Source: DASZTV01 sp035548125
GTDB taxonomy: Bacteria > Actinomycetota > Actinomycetes > JAFAQI01
Length of the DNA: 64,000 nucleotides
Direction of reading: 5' to 3'
Assembly: GCA_035548125.1 (NCBI GenBank)
Contig: DASZTV010000025.1
Span: 61,209-125,208 of the forward strand
Part shown: positions 8,526 to 18,709 of the stretch, in pieces
How the letters are laid out: every line of letters starts with the position of its first letter
Numbering within the stretch: the stretch's first letter is position 1
The notes under the pieces: generated by a model
Databases searched by the model: none
What the model saw: the letters and a program-made list of their open reading frames with translations, nothing else
What the model was told of the DNA's origin: nothing
Made by a program: the position numbers and the translations under genes

Positions 8526-9326
8526 TTATCCGGCACCCTCGGCGGAACTCTCACGGCCGGCACGCACGATGAGCACGAAATCTTCCGGTATCAGGCTCGC
8601 CCCGCCGACAAGAGCCCCGTCGACGTCGGGCTGGTCCATCAGCTCGAGCGCGTTATTCGACTTGACGGACCCGCCGTAGAGGATCCGGACCCCGCCCGCC
8701 AGCGTCGGGCTGTAGCTGCTCGCGAGCGTGGCGCGCAGCGCCGCGCAGACCTCCTGGGCGTCCTCCGGGGTGGCCACCTCGCCGGTACCGATCGCCCAGA
8801 TCGGTTCGTAGGCCACCACGAGCGGCTTCGCCTGGGTCGCGGTGACGCCCGCGAGCGCCGCCTTGAGCTGCGCCGTGCAGTGCGCGACCGCCTCGCCCGC
8901 CTGGCGGGCCTCCAGCGACTCCCCCACGCACAGGATGGGCACGAGCTTGTGCCGGATCGCCGCCTGGACCTTGGCGTTGACTAGCACGTCGTCCTCGTGG
9001 TGGTGCTCGCGCCGCTCGGAATGCCCGATCACGACGTAGCTGCAGCCGAGCTTGGCGAGCATCGCCCCGCTCACCTCGCCGGTGTAGGCGCCGGCGTCGT
9101 GCCGGGAGATGTCCTGAGCGCCGTACTTGATGCGCAGGTGGTCCCCGTCGACCATCGTCTGCACGCTTCGGAGGTCGGTGAACGGCGGCAGCACCGCCAC
9201 CTCGACAGCGTCGAAGTCCTGGTCGGTCAGGGAGAAGGCGAGCTTCTGCACCAGCGCGATGGCCTCGAGATGGTTGAGGTTCATCTTCCAGTTGCCCGCC
9301 ATCAGCGGAGTACGGCCGGCGGCCAT
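8526..9326 (-). CDS. tpiA: Triosephosphate isomerase
   Basis: Interconverts dihydroxyacetone phosphate and glyceraldehyde 3-phosphate. At 266 aa it is of normal length. It has the N-terminal substrate Lys in GNWKMN, the catalytic His in VIGHSERR, the catalytic Glu in VAYEPIWAIGTG and the phosphate-binding GGSVKSNN. The start overlaps the pgk stop (TGATG at 9324-9328), so gap, pgk and tpiA are read together. Confidence 0.97.
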   Translation of the reverse strand: MAAGRTPLMAGNWKMNLNHLEAIALVQKLAFSLTDQDFDAVEVAVLPPFTDLRSVQTMVDGDHLRIKYGAQDISRHDAGAYTGEVSGAMLAKLGCSYVVIGHSERREHHHEDDVLVNAKVQAAIRHKLVPILCVGESLEARQAGEAVAHCTAQLKAALAGVTATQAKPLVVAYEPIWAIGTGEVATPEDAQEVCAALRATLASSYSPTLAGGVRILYGGSVKSNNALELMDQPDVDGALVGGASLIPEDFVLIVRAGRESSAEGAG

Positions 9327-10495
9327 CAGCCGCCCGCCAGGACCGCGAGACCCGGCAGCTGCTTGCCTTCGAGGTACTCCAAGCTCGCGCCCCCACCCGT
9401 AGAGATGTGTCCGAACCGCTTCTCGTCCAGCCCCAGCTGACGAACCGCCGCCGCCGAGTCGCCTCCGCCGACCACCGTGAGCGCGTCGGAGAGGTCCGCA
9501 ATCGCCGACGCAACGCCGCGCGTGCCGGCCGCGAACGGCGCCAGCTCGAAAACGCCCATCGGGCCGTTCCAGAACACCGTGTGAGCCCCCGCGAGCCGCT
9601 CGGCGAACAGCGCGACGGTGTCGGGCCCGATGTCGAGCCCCATCAGGTCAGACGGGATCGCGTCAGCCGGTACGACAGACGCCGCCGCGTCCGCCGTCAC
9701 CTCCGCGGCGACCACCACGTCGGTCGGAAGCACGATCTTCCCGCTCTCGAGCAGCCTTCGGCAGGTCTCGACCCGGTCCTGCTCGAGCAACGATCGACCC
9801 ACCTGCCGGCCCTGCGCGGCAAGGAAGGTGAAGCACATACCTCCGCCCACCAGGAGCTGATCGACGGCCGGCAGCAGGTGGTCGATCACCGCGAGCTTGT
9901 CGGACACCTTGGACCCGCCGAGCACGACGACGTAGGGCCGTCGCGGCCGCTCGGTCAGCTGGGCGAGCACGTCGAGCTCTCGAGCGACGAGGTCACCCGC
10001 AGCGTGCGGAAGCAGCTTCGCCACGTCGTACACACTCGCGTGCTTGCGGTGCACCGCCCCGAACGCGTCGTCCACGTAACAGTCCAGGCCGTCGGCCAGC
10101 CGCTCGGCGAAGCCGGCACGTTCGGCGGAGTCCTTCGACGTCTCAGCGGCGTCGAACCGCACGTTCTCGAGCAGCACGACGTCGCCCGTCGCGGCGTTCG
10201 GGTCGTGCGACTCGACGAAGGTCACCTCGCGCCCGAGCAGCTCGCCGAGCCGGCGGGCCACCGGCGACAGGCTGTACGCAGCGTCCGGAGTGCCCTTCGG
10301 CCTGCCGAGGTGCGCCGTTACCACCAGCTGCGCACCGGCATCGAGCAGCCGCCGCAGCGTCGGGACGCTCGCCCGGATCCGGCCGTCGTCGGTGATCGTC
10401 CCGGCGTCGAGCGGCACGTTGAGGTCAGCGCGAACGAGGACGCGCTTGCCGTTCAGGTCCCCGAGCGAGTCGATGCCGGGCAGCGTGGCGGTCAA
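9326..10495 (-). CDS. pgk: Phosphoglycerate kinase
   Basis: Transfers phosphate from 1,3-bisphosphoglycerate to ADP. Family motifs are VLVRADLNVPLD near the N-terminus, TAHLGRPKG, and the C-terminal nucleotide site VGGGDSAAAV. The frame is open upstream to 11062 inside gap, so the start must be chosen. A TTG at 10495, 11 nt past the gap stop, gives 389 aa and an N-terminus (TATLPGIDSLGDLNGKRVLV, by family comparison) of normal length. No ATG or GTG lies nearby. Its stop overlaps tpiA. Confidence 0.95.
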   Translation of the reverse strand: MTATLPGIDSLGDLNGKRVLVRADLNVPLDAGTITDDGRIRASVPTLRRLLDAGAQLVVTAHLGRPKGTPDAAYSLSPVARRLGELLGREVTFVESHDPNAATGDVVLLENVRFDAAETSKDSAERAGFAERLADGLDCYVDDAFGAVHRKHASVYDVAKLLPHAAGDLVARELDVLAQLTERPRRPYVVVLGGSKVSDKLAVIDHLLPAVDQLLVGGGMCFTFLAAQGRQVGRSLLEQDRVETCRRLLESGKIVLPTDVVVAAEVTADAAASVVPADAIPSDLMGLDIGPDTVALFAERLAGAHTVFWNGPMGVFELAPFAAGTRGVASAIADLSDALTVVGGGDSAAAVRQLGLDEKRFGHISTGGGASLEYLEGKQLPGLAVLAGG

Positions 10496-10506
10496 CGGAG
10501 GTGGGC

Positions 10507-11520
<1,014 letters not shown>

Positions 11521-11572
11521 GCTGCTCCCCTCGTGGATGCCTTACGTCGGGCAGGCTACCCGGGCCGGTTCG

Positions 11573-12415
11573 TCAACGAAGCCTGAGGGCCAGCTGCCCC
11601 GCCGCACGCATCACGTCGAGCGGAGCGTCGACGCCGCTCATCAACCGAACCTGCTCCGCCGCCTGTTCGACCAGCAGCTCGAGACCCCCGAGGCTGCGCC
11701 CGCCCGCCGCCTCCCACGCCGCGGCCGCAGGCGTCGGCCAGGGCGCGTAGACGACGTCGAACCACAGGCCGCGCGGGGCGGCCCCGACGAACTCGACCGC
11801 CAGGTCGTCGGTCGCCCCTGCGGGAACGCAGGCGACCACGAGCTCCGCGCCGACGGCGCCGCGGGCCTGCGACCACGGCTGCACGTCGACCTCGATCCCG
11901 CACCGTTCGGCCACACCGCGGACCTCGGCAACGTTCGACGGGCGCCGCGCCACGACGACTGCCTCCGTCACGCCGAGCTCGGCGAGCCCGGCGAGCGCCG
12001 AGCAAGCCGTCGCCCCCGCCCCCAGGATCCACACGTCACCACGGACCGCGCGAAGCCCGGCGCGGTAGAGGCTGAGAATGAAGCCCTGCACGTCGGTGTT
12101 GGCCGCGATCCAGCGCCCTTCCGACCCGAACAGCACGGTGTTGGCTGCGCCGACCAGGTCCACGACGCCGTCGGTGGCGGCCACCAACGGCAGGACGGCA
12201 CGCTTCAACGGCATCGTGAGCGAGACGCCGGCGAGTCCTTCTTCGTCGAGCGCGAGCAGCTTGCCGAGCAGCCCCGACTCGTCGCACTCGATCGCCCGGT
12301 AGCGCCAGCCGACGAGCCCGATCGCGTCGTACGCCGCCTGGTGCAAAGCGGGCGAGAGCGAGTGGCTGATCGGTGAGCCGAGAACGGCCGCACCGAGCCG
12401 CAGCGGTGAGTTCAT
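11573..12415 (-). CDS. aroE: Shikimate dehydrogenase
   Basis: NADP-dependent reduction of 3-dehydroshikimate in aromatic amino acid synthesis (280 aa). The substrate-binding N-terminus GSPISHSLSPALHQAAYDA, the catalytic Lys region VSLTMPLKR and the AANT motif are present, followed by the cofactor loop GAGATACSA. It is the last gene of the long operon that starts with the metallo-hydrolase at 22511 and follows mltG by 13 nt. Confidence 0.94.
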   Translation of the reverse strand: MNSPLRLGAAVLGSPISHSLSPALHQAAYDAIGLVGWRYRAIECDESGLLGKLLALDEEGLAGVSLTMPLKRAVLPLVAATDGVVDLVGAANTVLFGSEGRWIAANTDVQGFILSLYRAGLRAVRGDVWILGAGATACSALAGLAELGVTEAVVVARRPSNVAEVRGVAERCGIEVDVQPWSQARGAVGAELVVACVPAGATDDLAVEFVGAAPRGLWFDVVYAPWPTPAAAAWEAAGGRSLGGLELLVEQAAEQVRLMSGVDAPLDVMRAAGQLALRLR

Positions 12416-12428
12416 GACGCGTCCGCGC

Positions 12429-13520
12429 TCACTTCACACCGTTCGCGCGCGACTGTGCCACGAGCTGGTTGAACCGGTCGAGCGTCGTCGCGAACGCCGT
12501 GTGGCCGGCCTGGTCGATCGTCACGAAGTAGAGGTAGGGCCCGGTCGCGTGGTGCAGCACGGCCTCGATCGCCGCGACGCCCGGCGAGTTGATGGGCGTG
12601 GGAGGCAGGCCGCCGTACTTGCGGGTGTTGTAGGGCGTGTCCAGCTGCAGATCGGCGCTGGTGAGCCCGCCGTGGTTGGGTCCGAGCACGTAGTACAGCG
12701 TCGCGTCGGAATCCAGCCGCATGCCGTTGTGCAGTCGGTTGAGGAAGACTTCGGCGATCTTCGGGAAGTCCGGGGTGAGCCGACCTTCGCGCTGCACGAT
12801 CGACGCGAGCGTGATCACGTCGTACTCCGACATCCCGAGGTGCTTCGCCCCGGACCCGAGGTGCACCTCCGTGGCCGCTTGCCCGAACCGGGTCACCATC
12901 GCCCGCAGCACCTCGGTCGCGGTCTCACCTGGCGTGACCTGGTAGGTCGCCGGGAACAGGAAGCCTTCGACGTGGCCGTTCGCCCAGGACGGCAGGCCGA
13001 GCGCCGTGGGGTTCTGCAGCGCCGCGCGCAACGCTGCCGCCGGGATCGGCGTGTCCGCCGCGATCCGCGCCACGATGTCTGCGCTGGTGAATCCCTCGGG
13101 GATCGGCACGGTGTAGCTGACGAGCGAAGCAGGCTTGAGCAGCAGCGAGAGCGCGAGCGACGCCTTCATGTGCTGATGCAGCTTGTAGGTGCCCGGCTGG
13201 ATCCCGCGCGAAGCCGGGTTCGCGTCCGCGGCCGAGGTGAAGGCGGTATCGCTCTTCACGACGTCCGCGTCGACGAGGGTCTTGGCGATCGTCGAGGCGG
13301 TGTCCCCGGGGTGGACGACGACGATCGCCGTGCCGGACCCGTTGCCCGAGTAGTCGGCGCCACTGCCGAAGACGCCGCTGAGCACCCGCGCGACGATCAC
13401 GACGATCGCCACGAGGACGACCAGCACCACGAGGATGCCGACTCCGGCAGCCCGATGGCTGGTACGCGGCTCCGGCCCCGGGTCCTCCTCCATCCCGAAC
13501 AACCCCGTCACGTCCGCCAC
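12429..13520 (-). CDS. mltG: Endolytic murein transglycosylase MltG
   Basis: Membrane-anchored YceG-family enzyme (363 aa) that cleaves nascent peptidoglycan glycan strands. A short cytoplasmic tail precedes one membrane helix (about residues 26-46). The YceG domain follows, with LASIVQREGRLTPDFPKIAE, FLNRL and GLPPTPINSPG as landmarks. The first Glu of the usual SIVEKE/SIVERE motif reads Gln (QRE); the second Glu is present (see findings). It starts with GTG and overlaps the end of ruvX by 13 nt. Confidence 0.93.
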   Translation of the reverse strand: MADVTGLFGMEEDPGPEPRTSHRAAGVGILVVLVVLVAIVVIVARVLSGVFGSGADYSGNGSGTAIVVVHPGDTASTIAKTLVDADVVKSDTAFTSAADANPASRGIQPGTYKLHQHMKASLALSLLLKPASLVSYTVPIPEGFTSADIVARIAADTPIPAAALRAALQNPTALGLPSWANGHVEGFLFPATYQVTPGETATEVLRAMVTRFGQAATEVHLGSGAKHLGMSEYDVITLASIVQREGRLTPDFPKIAEVFLNRLHNGMRLDSDATLYYVLGPNHGGLTSADLQLDTPYNTRKYGGLPPTPINSPGVAAIEAVLHHATGPYLYFVTIDQAGHTAFATTLDRFNQLVAQSRANGVK

Positions 13521-13951
13521 CCCGCCCGCTCTGCGTCCAGCGCGTGCTGGAGGATCACCGTCGCCGCTGCAGCGTCGACCATGGCTCTCCCCTCTCGCGC
13601 TCGGATCCCGGCCCGTTGCATGCCGCGAGTCGCCTCGACGGTGCTCAGCCGCTCGTCCACCAACCGAACGCTAACCGGCGCGACCCGCTCAGCAAGCAGG
13701 GCGGCGTACTCCCGGGCGAGCTGAGCGGCCTTGCCTTCGGACCCCGACAGGGAACGGGGCAGCCCGACGACGACCTCGACCACGTCGCGGTCGGCCACCA
13801 GCTGGGCGAGCTCGCCGAGGTCTGATCCGCCCTTGGGGTCCCGGCGCAGCACGGCGACAGGGGTGGCCAGCAGCCCGTCGGGGTCGGACACCGCGACCCC
13901 CACCCGGACGCTGCCGACGTCCACGCCGATCCGGACGCCTCGTCCCACCAC
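13508..13951 (-). CDS. ruvX: Putative Holliday junction resolvase / pre-16S rRNA nuclease RuvX (YqgF)
   Basis: RNase H-fold nuclease (about 147 aa) of the YqgF family, implicated in maturing the 5' end of 16S rRNA. The first acidic motif is in RIGVDVGSVRVGVAVSDPDG, then VVGLPRSLSG and RLVDERLST, with a final acidic residue in DAAAATVILQ. Two adjacent GTG codons (13951 and 13948) both fit; the longer is listed. The open frame upstream lies inside alaS and is not used. The alaS-ruvX-mltG order is conserved in actinobacteria. Confidence 0.92.
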   Translation of the reverse strand: MVGRGVRIGVDVGSVRVGVAVSDPDGLLATPVAVLRRDPKGGSDLGELAQLVADRDVVEVVVGLPRSLSGSEGKAAQLAREYAALLAERVAPVSVRLVDERLSTVEATRGMQRAGIRAREGRAMVDAAAATVILQHALDAERAGWRT

Positions 13952-13961
13952 GGCAGCGCCG

Positions 13962-16640
13962 CTAGCCAAGACGCCCGGAGACCTCGCCCGCCAGCGCGCC
14001 GAGGACGTCATCGAGCTTCGCGACATCGGTGCCGCCACCCTGGGCGACGTCGTCGCGACCGCCGCCGCCACCACCGAGCTGCCCGGCGACATGCTTGGCC
14101 AGGTCACCCGCGCGCAGCCCCTTGTCCCGCGCCGCGTCGTTGACCGCGAGGACGACCACGGCGCGTCCGTCCGACGCGCTCGCCGTCGCGACCACGCCGG
14201 GAGTCGTCGCGTCGAGCCGTCCGCGCACGTCGACCGCGAGCTTGCGAAGATCGTCGGCGCTCGTTCCCTCCGGCACGCGGGTCGCGACGACAGCCGCCTC
14301 CCCCACACGTACGGCGTTCGCGGCCAGCTCGGCCGCCCCTGACAGGACGGTGGCGGCGCGCACCTTCTCGAGCTCCTTTTCGAGCTCGCGGACCCGGGTG
14401 ATCACGCCGTTGACGCGCTCGACCAAGTCGTCGGAGTTGACGTTGAGCAGCCCCGACAGCTGGGAGACCAACAGATGCTCGCGAGCGAGGAACGAGTAGG
14501 CGTCGGCGCCGACGAGACCCTCGACGCGTCGTTTGCCGGCGCCGATCGACGCCTCACCGAGCAGCTTCACGACGCCGAGCTGGGAGGACCGGGTGGCATG
14601 GGTGCCACCGCACAGCTCGCGGGAGTAGTCACCCACCTCGACGACCCGGACCTCGGCGCCGTACTTCTCGCCGAACATCGCGATGGCACCGATCCGCTTC
14701 GCCTCGTCCTGCGACGTGATGTACGCATGCACGTCGAGGTCGGCCAGCAGGACATCGTTCACCTCCGACTCGACGTCCGCGAGCACCGAGTCGGGGACGG
14801 CGTTAGGCGATGCGAAGTCGAAGCGGAACCGCCCGGCGTCGTTCTGGGAGCCGGCCTGGCTGGCGTGCTCACCGAGCGCACGGCGAATCGCCTGGTGCAC
14901 CAGATGCGTCGCGGTGTGGGCACGGGAAACCGCACGACGGCGATGGACATCGACGATGGCGTGCAGCGCAGCACCGAGTCTCGCCTCGCCGGACACCACC
15001 CTGCCCCGGTGCACGATCAGGTCGCCGAGCGGGCGCTGGGCGTCGTAGACCTCGACGACCGTGCCATCCGCGAGCCGCAGCAGGCCATGGTCGGCGAGCT
15101 GACCGCCTCCCTCGGCGTAGAACGGCGAGCGGTCGAGGACGACCTCGACGTCGGTGCCCTCGCCTGCCGCAGTCACCACCGCGCCGTCGGCGAGCAGCCC
15201 GGCGAGCGTGGCTTCCGCCTCGATCTCCTCGTAGCCCGTGAACCGCGTCGCACCGCCGGACTCGAGCAAACCGCGGTAGAGCGAGAGGTCCGCGTGGCCG
15301 CCGCTCTTTCGCTCGACGCTGTCGCGCTTGGCGCGCGCCTGCTGTTCGGCCATGAGCCGGCGAAACTCCGGCTCGTCGACCGTCAGGCCTTCCTCGCGCG
15401 CCATCTCCGTGACCAGGTCGATCGGGAAACCGTGGGTGTCATGCAGCATGAATGCCGCGTCGCCGGGCACCACCGTCCCCCCGGACGCGCGGACGTCTCG
15501 GGTCAGCTTCTCGAACAGCGTCGACCCGGCGCGCAACGTGGACAGGAACTGCTCCTCTTCCTGCGCAACCACCGACTGGATCCGCTCGGCGCTCTCCCCC
15601 AGCGCGGGGAAGGACGGGCTCAGCACACCGCAGGTCAACCCGACGAGCTCGGCCATCACCGGCCGGTCGACGCCGAGCAGCCGCAACGACCGGATGGTGC
15701 GGCGCAGCATCCGGCGCAGCACGTAGCCGCGGCCCTCGTTGCCCGGAGTCACCCCGTCGGCGACGAGCATCGTCGACGTTCGGGCGTGGTCAGCCACCAC
15801 CCGAAGCCGGACGTCGGAGTCGTGCTCCGCGCCGTACCTCGTGCCCGACGTCTCGCTCGCCCAGTCGAGCATCGGCCGCATCAGGTCGGTCTCGAAGATG
15901 TTGTCGACGCCCTGCAGCAGGACGGCCATGCGGTCGATGCCCATGCCGGTGTCGATGTTGCGCTTGGGCAGCTCTCCGAGGAGGTGGTCGACGTAGTCGT
16001 AGCCTTCGCCGTCGCCGCGGACGTACTGCATGAAGACGAGGTTCCAGACCTCGAGATAGCGCTCCTCGTCGGCGATCGGCCCACCCTCGCGCCCGAACTC
16101 CGGGCCGCGGTCGAAGTAGATCTCCGAGCACGGGCCACACGGACCGGCGACGCCCATCGACCAGAAGTTGTCCTCCCGGCCGCGACGCTGCACCCGCGTC
16201 TCGGGGACCCCCACGTCCTGGGTCCAGATCCGGTACGCCTCGTCGTCGTCGAGGTAGACCGTGGGCCACAACCGGTCCTCGGCGAACCCGAAGCCGCCAT
16301 CGGCGACGCTCGTGGTCAGCAGCTCCCAGGCGAGCGGAATCGCGCCCTCCTTGAAGTAGTCGCCGAAGGAGAAGTTGCCGGCCATCTGGAAGAACGACAC
16401 GTTGCGACTGTTGGTGCCGACGATGTCGATGTCACCGGTGCGCACGCACTTCTGGATGCTCGTCGCCCGCGGGTACGGCGCGGGCTCCTGCCCGAGGAAG
16501 TACGGCTTGAACGGCACCATGCCCGCATTGACGAGCAGCAGGGTCGGGTCGTCAGCGATCAACGAGGCAGACGGAACCGCGACGTGGCCCCGCTCCTCGA
16601 AGAACCGCGCGAACCGTCCGGAGATGTCGGCGGTTCTCAT
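13962..16640 (-). CDS. alaS: Alanyl-tRNA synthetase
   Basis: Charges tRNA-Ala (892 aa). The class II catalytic core begins with FFEERGHVAVPSASL and has KPYFLG and the RATSIQKCVRTGDID motif. The editing domain carries the metal-binding HTATH and CGGTHATRSSQLG, and a DHHA1/C-Ala domain ends the protein. The ATG overlaps the stop of the DUF6167-like gene (ATGA at 16637-16640). Length and motifs are normal. Confidence 0.97.
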   Translation of the reverse strand: MRTADISGRFARFFEERGHVAVPSASLIADDPTLLLVNAGMVPFKPYFLGQEPAPYPRATSIQKCVRTGDIDIVGTNSRNVSFFQMAGNFSFGDYFKEGAIPLAWELLTTSVADGGFGFAEDRLWPTVYLDDDEAYRIWTQDVGVPETRVQRRGREDNFWSMGVAGPCGPCSEIYFDRGPEFGREGGPIADEERYLEVWNLVFMQYVRGDGEGYDYVDHLLGELPKRNIDTGMGIDRMAVLLQGVDNIFETDLMRPMLDWASETSGTRYGAEHDSDVRLRVVADHARTSTMLVADGVTPGNEGRGYVLRRMLRRTIRSLRLLGVDRPVMAELVGLTCGVLSPSFPALGESAERIQSVVAQEEEQFLSTLRAGSTLFEKLTRDVRASGGTVVPGDAAFMLHDTHGFPIDLVTEMAREEGLTVDEPEFRRLMAEQQARAKRDSVERKSGGHADLSLYRGLLESGGATRFTGYEEIEAEATLAGLLADGAVVTAAGEGTDVEVVLDRSPFYAEGGGQLADHGLLRLADGTVVEVYDAQRPLGDLIVHRGRVVSGEARLGAALHAIVDVHRRRAVSRAHTATHLVHQAIRRALGEHASQAGSQNDAGRFRFDFASPNAVPDSVLADVESEVNDVLLADLDVHAYITSQDEAKRIGAIAMFGEKYGAEVRVVEVGDYSRELCGGTHATRSSQLGVVKLLGEASIGAGKRRVEGLVGADAYSFLAREHLLVSQLSGLLNVNSDDLVERVNGVITRVRELEKELEKVRAATVLSGAAELAANAVRVGEAAVVATRVPEGTSADDLRKLAVDVRGRLDATTPGVVATASASDGRAVVVLAVNDAARDKGLRAGDLAKHVAGQLGGGGGGRDDVAQGGGTDVAKLDDVLGALAGEVSGRLG

Positions 16641-16885
16641 GCGGCAGAGGACCCCTGGTGGTCATCGATCCCGGTCCCGTCGAGACCGAGGGCCTCGCGG
16701 AGCTCGGCTTCGCGCACCGCCGCCATGTCCTGGACGATCTGCCACCACTCCGCGATCCGCCCGCCGACACCGCCCGCCTGCTGCGCCATCCCCGCGGGGG
16801 TGAAGCGCTGCGCCGCCTGGCTCACCTTGCGAACCGCGAGGACACCGACCGCCGCGCCCGCGGCGACATAGAACAACCGCTTCAT
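16637..16885 (-). CDS. Small membrane-associated protein, DUF6167-like
   Basis: An 82-aa protein with one N-terminal hydrophobic segment (about residues 4-18, LFYVAAGAAVGVLAVRK) and a soluble tail rich in Ala, Glu and Gln. It sits between alaS and the DUF948 gene, as in Streptomyces and relatives, and overlaps both neighbours by ATGA and TGATG. The function is unknown. The family assignment rests on position and the N-terminal pattern. Confidence 0.78.
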   Translation of the reverse strand: MKRLFYVAAGAAVGVLAVRKVSQAAQRFTPAGMAQQAGGVGGRIAEWWQIVQDMAAVREAELREALGLDGTGIDDHQGSSAA

Positions 16886-17331
16886 CAGCCGGCCTTCCGC
16901 TCCGCCTTGCGCGCCGCACGCTGGAGCTTCATCTCGCGCTTCACCGCATCGCGCACATCCGCCTCGTCGCGCTGCTTCATCGCCCGGCGCACGCCATAGG
17001 AGAACGCCGCCACCTTGATCATCGGCGACCCGAGCGTCGCGGAGAACAGCGACGTCATGGCCCGCGCGTTGGTGGAGATCTCCTCGACGTTGGAGGCGAT
17101 CGCGTCCACGCGGGTGAGCTCAGCGTTGACCTGGACCACGGAGGTCGTCACCTCGCCGAGCAGCGGCACGGTCTGGTCGGCGACGCCGGACACCAGCTTG
17201 GCCGCCTCCCCGATGACCTTGCCGAGCTTGACGAGGACGTACGCCAGGAAGCAGACCAGCACGCCCCAGAAGACAGCGACGATCAGCCCTGCGACCTCGC
17301 CGCCGGACAGCCCGCTCGCCTGGATCACCAT
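16885..17331 (-). CDS. DUF948-domain membrane protein
   Basis: A 148-aa protein with an N-terminal membrane helix (about residues 11-36) followed by an amphipathic, probably coiled-coil region (LVSGVADQTVPLLGEVTTSV onward) and a basic Lys/Arg-rich tail. This matches DUF948 proteins, which resemble general-stress protein YtxG and are of unknown function. It lies 12 nt after rarA and overlaps the next small gene by TGATG. Confidence 0.82.
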   Translation of the reverse strand: MVIQASGLSGGEVAGLIVAVFWGVLVCFLAYVLVKLGKVIGEAAKLVSGVADQTVPLLGEVTTSVVQVNAELTRVDAIASNVEEISTNARAMTSLFSATLGSPMIKVAAFSYGVRRAMKQRDEADVRDAVKREMKLQRAARKAERKAG

Positions 17332-17343
17332 TCGGCCCGCTCC

Positions 17344-18705
17344 CTAGCTCTCCTCCGGCGGCTGGGGATCGCCGCCGGTTTTGCGCCCGCGTACGACGTC
17401 ACGCAGCGTCGCCAGCCGCGCTGCAGCGGCTCGCTCGGCCCCGTTGTCGGACGGGTGGTAGTACTCCCGGTCGGCTACCTCCTCCGGCAGGTAGTCCTGC
17501 CGGACCAGACCGCCCGGAAAGTCATGAGGGTATCGGTAGCCGCCGCCGTGCCGGAGGCGTTTGGCTCCCGGGTAGTGGGAGTCCCGCAGCGGCGCAGGCA
17601 CCGCGCCGGCCCGCCCGTTGCGCACATCCTCGCCGGCGGCGGCGATCGCCGCCGTGACCGCGTTGCTCTTCGGCGCCAGGGCGAGGTAGATGACCGCTTG
17701 CGCCAGGTTGAGCTTTGCCTCGGGCAGTCCGACCAGTTCCAGCGCGTGGGCCGCAGCCACTGCGACGCCGAGCGCATCCGGCTGAGCGAGCCCGACGTCC
17801 TCGCTCGCGAGAATGACCATCCGCCGAGCGATGAAGCGCGGATCCTCCCCAGCCTCGATCATCCGAGCGAGGTAGTGCAACGCCGCGTCCACGTCGCTTC
17901 CCCGAATGCTCTTGATGAACGCGCTGACCACGTCGTAGTGCTGATCGCCCTCCCGGTCGTAGCGAAGGGCGGCGCGATCCATCGTCTGCTCGAGGGTCGG
18001 CAGCTCGATGGTCGTGCCCCCGAGCGCCAGAGTGGCGTTCCCTGCGGCTTCGAGCGCCGTGAGCGCGCGTCTGGCGTCGCCGGAAGCCATCGCGAGCAGG
18101 TGGTCCAGTGCGTCATCGGCGAGACCCAGCGCGCCGTCGAGCCCGCGCGGGTCAGTGAGCGCCCGACGTACCAAGGTGGTGATCGCCTCGTCGTCGAGCG
18201 CTCGCAGCGTCAGCATCAACGACCGGGACAACAGCGGTGAGATCACCGAGAAGAACGGGTTCTCGGTGGTGGCGCCCACGAACGTCACGAGACCCGACTC
18301 CACGCCGGGCAGCAGCGCGTCCTGCTGCGACTTGGTGAAGCGGTGAACCTCGTCGACGAACAGCACCGTCCGCTCGCCCCCCATCGCGAGCCTGTCCTTC
18401 GCCGCATCGATGGCGGCGCGGACGTCCTTCACGCCGGCCGTGACCGCGGAGAGCTCCACGAAACGGCGACCCGTCGACAGCAGCCGCGCGAGAGTGGTCT
18501 TGCCCGTGCCCGGCGGTCCCCACAGGAGCACGCTGGTCGCCGTCCCACCCTCGACCAGCTGTCGCATCGGTGAGCCGGGGCCGAGCAGATGATCCTGGCC
18601 GACCACTTCGTCGAGTGTCCGGGGACGCATCCGCGCGGCGAGCGGCGCGACGGAGCCCAGCGCGCTCTCCGCCGCGTCGCTGAACAGGTCATCCGCCCCG
18701 CCCAC
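17344..18705 (-). CDS. rarA: Replication-associated recombination protein RarA (MgsA)
   Basis: AAA+ ATPase of the clamp-loader type acting at stalled forks. It has Walker A GPPGTGKTT, Walker B VLFVDEVHRFTKSQQD, sensor TTENPFF and the C-terminal tetramerisation part ending HDFPGGLVRQDYLP. The frame is open far upstream into aspS. I chose the GTG at 18705, 4 nt past the aspS stop, because it gives the normal start GGADDLFSDA and a protein of 453 aa. Confidence 0.94.
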   Translation of the reverse strand: MGGADDLFSDAAESALGSVAPLAARMRPRTLDEVVGQDHLLGPGSPMRQLVEGGTATSVLLWGPPGTGKTTLARLLSTGRRFVELSAVTAGVKDVRAAIDAAKDRLAMGGERTVLFVDEVHRFTKSQQDALLPGVESGLVTFVGATTENPFFSVISPLLSRSLMLTLRALDDEAITTLVRRALTDPRGLDGALGLADDALDHLLAMASGDARRALTALEAAGNATLALGGTTIELPTLEQTMDRAALRYDREGDQHYDVVSAFIKSIRGSDVDAALHYLARMIEAGEDPRFIARRMVILASEDVGLAQPDALGVAVAAAHALELVGLPEAKLNLAQAVIYLALAPKSNAVTAAIAAAGEDVRNGRAGAVPAPLRDSHYPGAKRLRHGGGYRYPHDFPGGLVRQDYLPEEVADREYYHPSDNGAERAAAARLATLRDVVRGRKTGGDPQPPEES

Positions 18706-18709
18706 GTCG

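Noticed and set aside
13962..16640. CGGTHATRSSQLG in AlaRS as an altered editing site
   Set aside because: The metal-binding Cys and His residues are present; the change after CGGTH is within normal family variation.
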